Below, one piece after another: positions 11,501 through 22,226 of a stretch of DNA of 64,000 bases. Positions within the stretch are counted from its first letter, which is position 1, and every line of letters starts with the position of its first letter. This stretch comes from Pelecanus crispus (lineage: Eukaryota; Chordata; Aves; Pelecaniformes; Pelecanidae). Location of the stretch: the NCBI RefSeq assembly GCF_030463565.1, contig NC_134643.1, positions 213,456,583 through 213,520,582 on the forward strand, in the 5' to 3' direction. Under the pieces are notes generated by a model, which saw only the letters and a list, made by a program, of their open reading frames with translations, was not told where the DNA came from and searched no databases. The translations under genes were made by a program, and so were the position numbers.

Positions 11501-14500
11501 CTTTTAATTACATCGCATGTTGTGGGTACTCCAGGCTTGTGGAGATGAAAAGCAAATAAGTAAAGAGGGCTGTCAAGGATTTTTAGGCACCTTTTCTCTT
11601 TTTCATTTCAGTTAATGAATGAAACTTACGGAGGTATATAAAAGCATATGCATACCCCAAGATATATATTTCCCTGCCTCAGTGCACACATCATATAACT
11701 GTTGCGAACACTGTAACTTGAAGTTTCTTAGGTTGTTTCTCCTGCAAGTGGTTTCTAGAGCTGGAGTTTCTGTATTTCTCAATCATGTGTTGCTATTTTC
11801 TCATTTCCTTAGCAATGGTCATAAAGACCTCTATGATACCAAATATGCATTTTCACCCACCCTTCCCAACAACATCCTTGTGCTTCCTCCTGAGGGCTTT
11901 GGTTTTTAGCTCAACAGCAACAGCAAGAAATTGCTTTGTTCTCCCTTTTTGAGAATATTTCACTCACTTGGTCTAGTCCTCTACAAAGAATTTATAAATC
12001 AAAGAAATCAAGCCCATATCCAGCCTCCCCCCACTTCAGTCATCCCACAAATATTCCCCAAGCCTGCCTGTTCTGGATTTATTCACTAGTTAGGAGACCT
12101 TCTCAAATACCTTTTACTAATGTAGTTTTATAGATGGCTTTCTCTTGTTTCCTGATGTAAGAAGCATGCAGCAGGTAAAAAAATACAGTCAAAAAAGTCT
12201 CTAAATTATCCAAGACTTCCTCATGCAAGAAACAGATATGGCACAGAACCTAGGGAAAAACAGTGTCCTTCTAAAGCAGTAGTTGCAAGCCAAGCAAGTC
12301 TGTCTTAAGTGGCAATAAATGTCTGTGTAAAGACAACCAAATTTAATTTTTGGCCTGTAGCGCCAATGGAGCCTAGACGGTACTACAGTCCACCTTAAAT
12401 GAGGCACTGAAGATGGGATTAATATTCCAAAATGTAGATATCTAGTGTCATTTTAAATGCTATGGGGGATAGCCAGCAGCCTCCAGCTGCTTTCCCTTAG
12501 GGTTCAAGTCTCTCATAGATCACATGTTCTAGTCCCAAACATTTATCTTTGATATCTTTGCATGCTTCAGGTGGTACTAGGCAGTTCTGCAGCAGATGAT
12601 TCCCACATTTAGTGCCTGGTAAACTCATTTGCCAAGTAGGCTCTGCTACTTGTAATGGCTAATCATCGACTACATGGGGAACTTAGAAAACCAGCTCACA
12701 TGTGGCATCAACAGATAGACTCTTAAAGTATGATGATTTATTTTTGAACTGAATCCTAAAGAAAAATCAGATTGGTCCAAAACTGGAATTCATAGCTTGT
12801 ATGTAGACAATTTTCTTCATTTAATATCAGGAACCAAAAGAACCTTCTCCTTTAGCACAGACAAAATAGCAGAAAAATTCAGAAGCTGGTATGATTTTTG
12901 GTTTGGAACTCACTAGTTGCTCTCCAGGCTTGTTCTTTCTCACATCATCTATCAGAAGTCCTCATTAAATGATGAAGGATGGAAGACTAGAAAGAAATGG
13001 TGAGCATCTACTACCAGCATAAAAAATCAGCCCAGTAGAAAATTTGACTATGAAACAGAAAATAGAATCATAGCACACATTAGGCTGAAATTTTTTTTCC
13101 AATGTAGGTTTTTATTGTGTTTTACTAAGCATAATGTAGACAAAGACAAGGGAATTACAGCAATCATCTGATTTTTCTGTTGTGCTGTTCCCTTAGAGGC
13201 CATTATCTTACCTCTCAGTCAGGCATAGAAGGACATTTATTTTTTGGTCAATGCTTGCCTTTAATATTACTTTATTTGATTAACTTTGTATCTGGTAAGC
13301 TACAGAGTCCATAAATTCATTTTTAAGAAGGTATTTTTAAATGGAAACACAAATTACACACTTGTTTTGTGTTAGTATGCCCCAAATGGCACTTACAGAC
13401 AGCTGAGTATTAAGTCAGAGTTAAAAAAAGAAAGATGGAAAAAACCAGATGAGTGTTTGGAGAGGATGAGGAAGAAAGAAACATGTTTCACTGAAGATTT
13501 CAGCATCCTATGCTCCAGCTTTTACAGCTTTTTTATTATCATTGCAGTGTAACAAATTTCAGAGCTTTCAAAACATCACTCAAATGGCTAATTTCTGCAC
13601 AAAGTGCAATCCGAAATGGAGTGAATGCCTGTTATGGTTATTGGGACATTTCAAAAGGAGAAATAAAATGTTTTTTTTCTTTATAATTAATACATAAAAA
13701 TGTAGTTTATATTCTTTTTGCTTGAGAAAGTCACACAATAATGTTTAACAAAGGCCTGTTTCTTCTCATAACTACGGAAACCTATTGATTTTACTGCTCA
13801 GACAGCAATAGATTCATTTATTTAGGTTCTTCTTCCCCAGAGGAATAACAGATGTGTGGAGACATTAAAAAATACACTATTTTTCTGCTAAAGAGAAACT
13901 TTTAACTCTTTATTCACAAATACATACATACGTATCCATATGAAAGATAAAAGGAATATTATACTTCCAGGAATCTGAGTTTTATCATGAACCTATCAAC
14001 GTCAAGATATGAGAGTTTAAATCTTTATCAGAAAAGTCTCATGTAGTACTTTTGGGCTTTTTTATTTCATTAAAAAATTCATTTACATCTTCTACAACAC
14101 CAGAAGGGATAACAAAATTGTTTCCTCATGTCTAAACCAGAGAGCTTCTATTCTGACTGGCAGTGTTCAACTCCACGGATGGGGAAATCACTTCTCACTT
14201 AGCAGGTGCTAACAAGGGCAGCTACAAAAAAAGATAAATCCTTGTAGTGTTTGTTTGTTTGTTTTTCTTGACTGCTCATGTTCACACCTGCCTACAAGAA
14301 CTCTTTTTTTTTTTTTTTTTCCCCTATTTAAATCATCTGGTTCACTATATCTTAAGGGGAAGAAATGAATAATGTTGTATTTTATGCAAATGTAAATTGA
14401 TCTTAATTGGCATGTGCAGCACAACATTTTTTACCTTGTATTTCTACGTGTAGTTAAGTAGGGCTAGTGTTCAAAAGGCTTATAAACAGATTAGATACAA

Positions 14501-15819
14501 TATATTTAAAGGAGTTTATATACTGAAACCTGTCTGTACAATTACATTGCACCCTAACAAGAAAGACCCAAGCAAAGGTGAATGTTTCTGATTTTTTTTG
14601 CCTGTACTTGCCCAGTTTAAGTGTTGATTTTCATATGGAAGGGCCAGCAGTTCAATGTGGGGAAAGAAACAGTTAGGTATGGTCTTGAGAACCATTAGGA
14701 AATGGTCTTGAGACACTGAAGCATTCAGAAAGCAGGAGGTTAAACAGGGGCAGTGTGTTTTAGGCAGCTGCCTCTTCATCTCATTCTTTATGGTGCAGGG
14801 GGTTGGAGGAAGTGTAGATATGGATTCTAATAGTGCTGGGAAAAAGGGAATTTTATCTAACACAGAGCCAGAAACTTTTACAGCACACTAAACGAGCCCT
14901 GCTGCAGCTTGATCTGCAGTTTGAATGCAGTTAACAACGGTGTGCTGGGAAGGCTTCTTCATTTGCCTAACCATATGTCATTCCTAAAGTAGTGTGCCTA
15001 CCTTTATCTTAAGGCTGCTTATGGAAAACATTCAGCCAACGATAATTCGGAGTCTGATAGCTAGGTAGTCTTGATAGATATTCTGTATAGATAGCAGAAC
15101 ATGTTAAATTGATTTGGTATTTACCAAATGCGTGGGGAGTAACATTGTATAACATCCTTGATTCCTAACAGCAATGCAGGTTCTCACATTCCCACACATT
15201 AATATAATAACGCAGATCTTAACCACATTCCTCTCTTTACTTAGGATTGCTAACAGTATATGCCAGATTTTTACTGAAATATAAATACTGGATGGAGGTT
15301 AGCTATTCAATGCCAGTTCCATTGGTATTAGTAGGAGCATTTGTTGAAAGTCTCAGATGTGCTTATTATTTTTATTTTTGTAACACAATTAATTAACATT
15401 ATCAATTCTTTATAACTTTGGGAATTGCACATACACTCATTGACACAGAGAAATGCATACATGAAGAAAGATAATGAATAAGGGAGAATAAGGTGTTTTC
15501 TGACTCTCTAGCAGTCAGGCTTCCAGATGAGGAATGAGTAAATATTTGCTCTGGCACTAACCAGCCTTTAGTTCTGCAACTCAGGTTGTCTTATGTGCAA
15601 TGCAGTTGGCCATAACCATACAGATAACAGTTATCATGTCAATATTTATGATTTTACAAATATTTTGTTTTCAGCCTTCCATGTGCACACCTCATCATTA
15701 GATGCCTCCTCAAAAAGAGTTTTTTCAGCACAAAAGTGTTGTACAACGAATCTGAGGCAGTGTGAGTAAATAATTTTCCAAATATTGGTAACAACTCTCT
15801 TGGTGATTTTACAACGCAT
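8521..15819. other. Non-coding DNA, nothing recognised
   Basis: No recognisable gene, RNA or repeat family appears. A GC-richer patch at about 9840-10110 carries overlapping short frames on both strands but no motif I know; it may be an old repeat. Low-complexity spots include a CCAAA-repeat region near 10497-10530 and a poly-T run near 14307-14322. Everything else is ordinary AT-rich background. Confidence 0.45.
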
Positions 15820-16514
15820 TGTCCTGGTTTTGGCTGGGATAGAGTTAATTTTCTTCCTAGTAGCTGGCATAGTGCTGTGTTTTGGATTTAGTAGGAGAAG
15901 AATGTTGATAACACACTCATGTTTTTAGTTGTTGCTGAGTACTGCTTATGCTAGTCAAGGACTTTTCAGCTTCCCAAGCTCTGCCAGGGGCACAAGAAAC
16001 TGGGAGGGGGCACAGCCAGAATAGTTGATCCAAACTGACCAAAGGGCTATTCCATACCATGTGACGTCATGCTCAGTATATAAACTGGGGGGGGTTGGCC
16101 GGGGAGCAGCGATCGCTGCTCAGGAACTGTCTGGGTATCGGTCGGCGGGTGGTGAGCAATTGCATTGTGCATCACTTGCTTTGTATGTTATTATTATTAT
16201 TATTTTATTGTTACTATTATTATTACTATTTTACTTTATTTCAATTATTAAACTGTTCTTATCTCAACCCAGGAGTTTTCTCACTCTTACTCCTCCAGTT
16301 AGCTCAGTTGGTTAGAGCATGGTGCTTATAACGCCAAGTTCACAGGTTCAATCACTGCTTACTGCAGGGGGGTTGGGCTCGATGATCTCTCAAGGTCCCT
16401 TCCAACCCAAAGCATTCTATGATTCTATGATTCTCTCCCCCATCCCACCGGGGTAGGGGGAGTGAGTGAGCGGCTGCATGGTGCTTAGTTGCTGGCTGGG
16501 GCTAAAGCACAACA
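15820..16514 (+). repeat. 5' LTR of the ERV-L-like provirus
   Basis: It runs from TGTCCTGGTTTTGGCTGGGA to a terminal ACA. In order it shows a CRE octamer TGACGTCA (16062-16069), a TATA box TATATAAA (16077-16084), an 18-bp perfect palindrome (16104-16121), an ATT microsatellite and an ATTAAA polyadenylation signal (16247-16252). A SINE (16297-16428) interrupts it; without the SINE it is about 563 bp. Just after it comes TTTGGCGAGCAACGTGGGGC, where a primer-binding site should be; I cannot assign the tRNA. Confidence 0.9.
16297..16428 (+). mobile_element. tRNA-Ile-derived SINE with CR1 tail, TguSINE1-like
   Basis: The first ~65 bases follow tRNA-Ile: A-box region TTAGCTCAGTTGGTTAGAGC, anticodon-loop region GCTTATAACGCC and B-box GGTTCAATC. 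The remainder is a CR1 3' tail (GGTTGGGCTCGATGATCTCT, then TTCCAACCC) ending in ATTCTATG repeats. The other LTRs of this family read straight through the site (CTTACTCCTCC joined to GATTCTCTCCC), which fixes the insertion point. Such SINEs are described in zebra finch and relatives and depend on CR1 reverse transcriptase. It is not a functional tRNA gene: the acceptor stem is missing and the anticodon is changed. Confidence 0.9.
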
Positions 16515-16634
16515 GTTCTCTTTGGCGAGCAACGTGGGGCACGAAGGGTTTGAGATAATAACAGATTAACCAGAGTGTGTTAAGGAATCCGTTAACAGTT
16601 GCTGGTCACAATATTAGTTCATCTGATCTGCACC

Positions 16635-17669
16635 ATGCTCCTTTTTTTGCTGTACATGTTAAAGATCGGTGTTGGGTTTTGCAGTTTGTTGTGCTCTGCA
16701 GTGATTAGTGATGTTTTGCCTGGGAGATTTGTTATTAAAACTCTGACCTTGAGCACTATTTGGTATCTTGGGTTTGTACTGAAGCCATTACTGTACTTCG
16801 GGTATCACCTTATAGAGAGGATTAGCAATTATACCTCTTCCTCTGAGAGGTTTTTTGTGGAGGAAATACAGAACAGTACCTTCACTACCTTCTTCTATGA
16901 TGTTTCCTCCTTCATTACAATAACTTTTCAGTATTTTGAACATCCATGGGTAGTTAAGATACATCTATTGCTATTTCTTGGGAATACTGTTTCGGTTTTG
17001 ATGAAGGTTAGTAAGCAATTTAAGAATATCATCCAGAGATCTGCCCCAAGGCTGGATAGTTATGAGTGGCAAGGTGTGTGGGATAGTATGGGCAAGTACC
17101 TAGGGCAGTGGGCACCTCCAGTGTTTTGGAACTTCAGCCTTGAACAAGTGCAGAATCCTGAAGAACTAGTAAAGTATTTGGAAAAAGTATGTTGTCACCC
17201 TGGCAACTCCAAAGAGACGCAACTCATTGCAACATGCTGGGGGCTGGCCCATGCTTATAGAGCCCTGTTCAACACTATTCAGTACCCTCAAGGGAAAGAG
17301 AAGGTCTCTGGATTTGATGACAAGACAACAGGCACTGCGGCCACTCCAACCACAACCACAGTCACTGTGGCCACTCCAACCCTGGTGACAGGCACTGCGG
17401 CTACTCCAACCCCAGTAACAGGCACCATGGCTAAACCAGAGAACCAACCCATGCCGGTATCTGTTGCCCCTATACAGAAGAACATATGCACAAGAAAATC
17501 CGCTCATTTAGTAAGGGATGAAGATGAACCAGGGCCATCACGAGAACCAGAGGAGGAAGAACCCATGAACGAGATGGTAACCACCCAATCCCTATCCCTG
17601 AGTGAGCTGCGAGATATGCGAAAAGATTTCAGTCGTCATCCAGGTGAGCACTTCACCTGGCTGCTCTGA
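16635..17669 (+). CDS. gag: ERV first ORF, gag N-terminal region with membrane-like segments
   Basis: This is the longest intact frame of the gag region: the frame is open from 16599 and its first ATG is at 16635. The N-terminal ~140 residues hold at least three hydrophobic stretches (around LLFLLYMLKIGVGFCSLL, then TIWYLGFVLKPLLYFGY, then VVKIHLLLFLGNTVSVL), unusual for a Gag protein. The middle (RSAPRLDSYEWQGVWDSMGK onward) is more like a soluble matrix region. Residues ~230-275 are a Thr/Pro/Ala repeat from degenerate ~30-bp DNA repeats (about 17326-17430). The frame ends at TGA 17667-17669, but homology seems to continue past it in the same frame, so this stop may be a CpG-decay nonsense change. 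Its role is inferred only from position. Confidence 0.7.
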   Translation: MLLFLLYMLKIGVGFCSLLCSAVISDVLPGRFVIKTLTLSTIWYLGFVLKPLLYFGYHLIERISNYTSSSERFFVEEIQNSTFTTFFYDVSSFITITFQYFEHPWVVKIHLLLFLGNTVSVLMKVSKQFKNIIQRSAPRLDSYEWQGVWDSMGKYLGQWAPPVFWNFSLEQVQNPEELVKYLEKVCCHPGNSKETQLIATCWGLAHAYRALFNTIQYPQGKEKVSGFDDKTTGTAATPTTTTVTVATPTLVTGTAATPTPVTGTMAKPENQPMPVSVAPIQKNICTRKSAHLVRDEDEPGPSREPEEEEPMNEMVTTQSLSLSELRDMRKDFSRHPGEHFTWLL

Positions 17670-18555
17670 TGCTGGGATAACAGGGCCAGTAGCCTGGATT
17701 TAGAGGGTAAGGAAGCCAAGCAGCTGGGATCCCTTTCCAGGGAAGGGGGCAGTGACAAAGCAATTGGAAAAGGGGCAAAACCGCTCAGCCTCTGGAGGCG
17801 ACTTCTTGTCAAGTGTGAAGGAAAGGTATCCCTTCAAGGAGGATGTTATATATCGCCCAGGCAAATGGACCACCATAGAGAAGGGTATCCAGTACCTGAG
17901 GAAATTAGGCATGCTGGAGGTGATTTATAGTGACCTGAATGATGAGCAGTTACCTAAAGATCCAGATGAAGTCAGGTGCACACGACCTATGTGGCGGAAG
18001 GTGGTACGGAATGCGCCAACATCGTATGTCAACTCATTGGCAATACTGACTTGGAAAGATGACAAGGCACCAATGGTGGATGAAGTGGCTAGACAACTCC
18101 AGGAATATGAAGAAAGTATCTCTTCCTCCCTACGGGCCTGTGTCTCGGTTGTGGAAAAGCTGTCCCGAGAGTTCCAACAACTTAGAGAGGATATGTCCTA
18201 CTCCCCACCTGCATGGACCAGTGTCTCAGCCATTAGGAGTCAACGTCCTTAGGCTCAAGAGAAAGGATATAGAGGATACACACCACAGGGCACCCTGTGT
18301 TTTTACCTGCATGATCACAGAGAGGACATGAGGAAGTGGGATGGAAAATCCACCTCAACCCTAGAGGCACGGGTGCGTGAGTTGCAAGGAAAAACTGTTA
18401 CAAAAGGTGGTTCTCCCAGGAAAATTGCAGCTCTGGTTTCCAGTGAGCAGTTCCCCAGACAGAGGAAGAGGGCTAATTTTACTTCCGACCTTAATCAAGG
18501 GACTTTTGATTCACATTTACAGGAAGTGAACAGCAAATACTATGACCAGGATTAG
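17670..18555 (+). pseudogene. gag: ERV gag C-terminal region, disrupted
   Basis: After the TGA at 17667-17669 the same frame remains open for about 45 codons. Near 17805-17815 a one-base indel moves the reading to the frame carrying SSVKERYPFKEDVIYRPGKW and CTRPMWRKVVR, which I associate with the capsid part of avian ERV-L-type Gag. That frame has a TAG at 18250-18252, stays open through MRKWDGKSTSTLEARVRELQ, and ends at TAG 18553-18555. A coiled-coil-like stretch (around VARQLQEYEESISSSLRACV) is visible. I see no CCHC zinc knuckle. The gene is not functional as it stands. Confidence 0.75.
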
Positions 18556-19345
18556 AGGTGCCCTGCCTCCAGCCAGGTGGAGGAAAGGGACAATCGGGTT
18601 TACTGGACTGTGTGGATTCGATGGCCTGGAACGTCAGACCCACAGGAGTATAAGGCTCTAGCGGACACTGGTGCACAGTGTACCCTAATGCCATCAAACT
18701 ATAGAGGGGCAGAACCCATTTGTATTTCTGGAGTGACAGGGGGATCCCAACAGCTAACTGTACTGGAAGCTGAAGTGAGCCTAACTGGGAATGAGTGGCA
18801 AAAGCACCCCATTGTGACTGGCCCAGACGCTCCGTGCATCCTTGGCATAGACTACCTCAGGAGAGGGTATTTCAAGGACCCAAAAGAGTACTGGTGGGCT
18901 TTTGGTATAGCTGCCTTGGAGACAGAGGAAATTAAACAGCTGTCCACCTTGCCCGGTCTCTCAGAGGACCCTTCTATTATGGGGTTGCTGAGGGTCGAAG
19001 AACAACAGGTGCCGATCGCTACCACAACAGTGCACCGGCGGCAATGTCGCACCAACCGAGACTCCCTGCTTCCCATCCATAACCTGATTCATCAACTGGA
19101 GAGCCAGGGAGTGATCAGCAAGACTCGCTCACCCTTTAACAGTCCCATATGGCCAGTGCGAAAGTCTAATGGGGAGTGGAGACTGACAGTGGACTATTGT
19201 GGCCTGAACAAAGTTACACCGCCGCTGAGTGCTGCCGTGCCAGACATGCTAGAACTTCAATACGAACTGGAGTCAAAGGCAGCCAAGTGGTATGCCACAA
19301 TTGACATTGCTAATGCATTTTTCTCAATCCATTTGGGCAGCAGAG
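18556..19345 (+). pseudogene. pro-pol: ERV protease and start of reverse transcriptase
   Basis: This part is in the same frame as the end of gag, separated only by the TAG at 18553-18555. The aspartic protease active site is seen as ALADTGAQCTL with DTG at 18664-18672, followed by the flap-like and ILGIDYLRRG regions expected of a retroviral protease. RT homology begins near LIHQLESQGVISKTRSPFNS and covers WPVRKSNGEWRLTVDYCGLN and ATIDIANAFFSI (first catalytic Asp). Near 19335-19350 an indel moves homology to another frame; the original frame then reads nonsense to 19470. Confidence 0.85.
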
Positions 19346-20542
19346 TGCAGGCCCCAGTTTGCTTTTACCTGGAGGGGTGTTCAGTACACCTGGAACCGAC
19401 TGCCCCAGGGGTGGAAGCACAGCCCCACCATTTGCCATGGACTGATCCAGACAGCACTGGAACAAGGTGAAGCTCCAGAACATCTGCAGTACATTGATGA
19501 CATCATTGTGTGGGGCAATACAGCAGAAGAAGTTTTTGAGAAGGGAAAGAAAATAGTCCAAATCCTTCTGAAGGCTGGTTTTGCCATAAAACATAGTAAG
19601 GTCAAGGGACCTGCACAAGAGATCCAATTTTTAGGAATAAAATGGCAAGATGGACATCGTCAGATCCCAATGGATGTGATCAACAAAATAACAGCTATGT
19701 CCCCACCAACTAGCAAAAAGGAAATACAAGCTTTCTTAGGCATTGTGGGTTTTTGGAGAATGCATATTCCAAATTACAGTCAGATCATAAGCCCCCTCTA
19801 TCAAGTGACCCGGAAGAAGAATGATTTCAAACGGGGCCCTGAGCAACAACAAGCCTTTGAACAAATTAAACGTGAGATAGTTCATGCAGTAGCCCTTGGG
19901 CCAGTCTGGGCAGGGCATTATTAAAATAATATTAAAAATGTGCTCTACACTGCAGCCGGGGAGAATGGCCCTACCTGGAGCCTCTGGCAGAAAGCACCAG
20001 GGGAGACTCAAGGTCAACCCTGAGGGTTTTGGAGTCGGGGATACAGAGGATCCGAAGCCCGCTATACTCCAACTGAGAAAGAGATATTGGCAGCATATGA
20101 AGGGGTTCAAGCTGCTTAGGAAGTGGTTGGTACTGAAGCACAGCTCCTGCTGGCACCCCGACTGCCGGTGTTGGGCTGGATGTTCAAAGGGAGGGTCCCC
20201 TCTACACATCATGCAACTGATGCTATGTGGAGTAAGTGGGTTGCACTAATCATGCAATGGGCTCGAATAGGAAACCCCAGTCGCCCAGGAATCTTGGAAG
20301 TGATCATGGACTGGCCAGAAGGAAAAAATTTTGGAATATCACCAGAGGAGAAGGTGACACGTGCTGAGGAGGCCCCACTGTATAATAAATTGCCAGAAAA
20401 TGAGAAGCAATATGCCCTGTTCACTGATGGGTCCTGTCGTCTCGTGGGAAAGCATCAGAGGTGGAAAGCTGCTGTATGGAGTCCTATATGAAAAGTTGCA
20501 GAAGCTGCTGAAGGAGAAGGGGAGTCGAGTCAGTTTGCAGAG
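19346..20542 (+). pseudogene. pol: ERV reverse transcriptase and start of RNase H, disrupted
   Basis: The frame continues with WRGVQYTWNRLPQGWKHSPT and the RT catalytic box YIDDIIVWG (YIDD at 19490-19501), then a thumb and connection region. In-frame stops lie at 19922-19924, 20021-20023, 20117-20119 and 20489-20491, the last just after the RNase H start (YALFTDGSCR). Homology runs through every stop without a frame change. The catalytic Asp pair is intact, but the polyprotein could not be made without suppressing four stops. Confidence 0.88.
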
Positions 20543-21751
20543 GTGAAAGCCATTCAGCTGGCTTTAGATATTGCTGAAAGAGAAAAGTGGCCAGTCCTTT
20601 ATCTCTATACTGACTCATGGATGGTGGCAAATGCCCTGTGGGGGTGGTTACAGCAATGGAAGCAGAGCAACTGGCAGCGCAGAGGCAAACCCATCTGGGC
20701 TGCCGCGTTATGGCAAGATATCACTGCCCAGGTAGAGAACCTAGTTGTAAAAGTTCATCACATAGGTGCTCACGTACCCAAGAGTTGGGCCACTGAAGAA
20801 CATCAAAACAACCAGCAGGTGGATCAGGCTGCTAAGATTGAAGTGGCTCAGCTGGATCTGGACTGGCAACATAAGGGTGAATTATTTATAGCTCGGTGGG
20901 CCCATGACACCTCAGGCCATCAAGGAAGGGATGCAACGTATAAATGGGCCCGTGATCGAGGGGTGGACTTAACTATGGACAGTATTGCCCAGGTTATTCA
21001 TGAATGTGAAACATGCGCTGCAATCAAGCAAGCCAAGTGGTTCAAGCCCCTCGGGTATAGTGAACGATGGCTAAAATATAAATATGGGGAGGCCTGGCAG
21101 GTTGATTATATCACACTCCCACAGACCCGCCAAGGAAAGTGCTATGTGCTCACCATGGTGGAAGCAACCACCGGATGCCTGGAAACATATCCCGTGCCCC
21201 ATGCCACTGCCCGGAACACCATCCTGGGCCTTGAAAAGCAAGTCCTGTGGCGACATGGCACCCCAGAAAGAATCGAGTCAGACAACAGGACTCATTTCCA
21301 AAACAACCTCATAGACACCTGGGCCAAAGAGCACGGCATTGAGTGGGTATATCACATCCCTTACCATGCACCAGCGTCGGGGAAAATTGAGCGATACAAT
21401 GGATTGTTAAAGACTACCCTGAGAGCAATGGGTGGTGGGACATTCAAACATTGGGATACGCATTTAGCAAAAGCCACCTGGTTAGTCAACACCAGGGGAT
21501 CTGCCAATCAAGCTGGCCCTGCCCAATCAAAACTTCTATGTACTGTAGAAGGAGATAAAGTTCCTGTAGTGCACATGAAAAATATGCTGGGGAAGACAAT
21601 CTGGGTGACCTCCCCCTCTGGCAAAGGCAGACCCATTCGTGGGATTGCTTTTGCTCAAGGACCTGGGTGCACTTGGTGGGTGATGCGAAAGGATGGGGTA
21701 GTCCAATGTGTACCTCAAGGGAATCTGATTTTGGGTGAAAATAGTCAATGA
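20543..21751 (+). CDS. pol: ERV RNase H C-terminal part plus integrase, long open frame
   Basis: An uninterrupted frame of 402 codons starts inside RNase H (KAIQLALDIAER, YTDSWMVANAL, VDQAAK) and covers a whole integrase. The zinc-binding part shows HDTSGH and CETC. The catalytic triad is in place: Asp in WQVDYITL (21104-21106), Asp in ESDNRTHF (21281-21283) and Glu in GKIERYNG (21389-21391), with 35 residues between the second and third, the canonical DD35E spacing. A C-terminal domain with IWVTSPSGKG and GCTWWVM follows. The first codon of the interval is GTG, and this is the remainder of pol, not a separate gene. Integrase inserts retroviral cDNA into chromosomes. Confidence 0.9.
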   Translation: MKAIQLALDIAEREKWPVLYLYTDSWMVANALWGWLQQWKQSNWQRRGKPIWAAALWQDITAQVENLVVKVHHIGAHVPKSWATEEHQNNQQVDQAAKIEVAQLDLDWQHKGELFIARWAHDTSGHQGRDATYKWARDRGVDLTMDSIAQVIHECETCAAIKQAKWFKPLGYSERWLKYKYGEAWQVDYITLPQTRQGKCYVLTMVEATTGCLETYPVPHATARNTILGLEKQVLWRHGTPERIESDNRTHFQNNLIDTWAKEHGIEWVYHIPYHAPASGKIERYNGLLKTTLRAMGGGTFKHWDTHLAKATWLVNTRGSANQAGPAQSKLLCTVEGDKVPVVHMKNMLGKTIWVTSPSGKGRPIRGIAFAQGPGCTWWVMRKDGVVQCVPQGNLILGENSQ

Positions 21752-22226
21752 ACTGAATTGTATGATGTTAATTGCTATATAATACTTTATGTTATCTCTT
21801 AACTGTATGTTAATATAGTAATATAGTATAATGTTAATATAATAATAGAGTATGTTAATGTTAAGTATATAATACTGTATGTTATGGTTGCTATATGCCA
21901 CATCAATGGTATTACAGTAAGAATTGCCAAGCTTAATGAAAATGAACTTTGATGAAACCATGTTGGAATGAGAACTGGCTTCAGCATGCAGCAATCCAAC
22001 ACTGCACACCACCTCTCCTGCTCTGAAAGACTGTGATGACAGATGGAACCCAAAGTCATGGGCTAAATGAACTCAATGGACATTTTAGAGGGGTGGCCCA
22101 TAGACAAAGGGAATGATATCTGTGTGTATATATCAAGATAGGAAAAGTGGTAGTGATTAATTAGAACACATTGGAAAGGGGAGGGCCTGTGCATGACGTA
22201 AATGTTATAGAATAAGGGGTGGATAC
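21752..22226 (+). other. Non-coding segment between integrase and 3' LTR; no env
   Basis: About 475 bases follow the pol stop and contain no env-like or dUTPase-like frame. The first half is a degenerate TTAATATAGTA-type AT repeat (about 21770-21880). A purine run, AGAATAAGGGGTGGA, ends a few bases before the 3' LTR and may be the polypurine tract. Lack of env fits the ERV-L class. Confidence 0.7.

Noticed and set aside
16297..16365. tRNA-Ile gene
   Set aside because: Only the head of a SINE: no acceptor stem, altered anticodon loop, a CR1 tail directly attached, and insertion inside an LTR.
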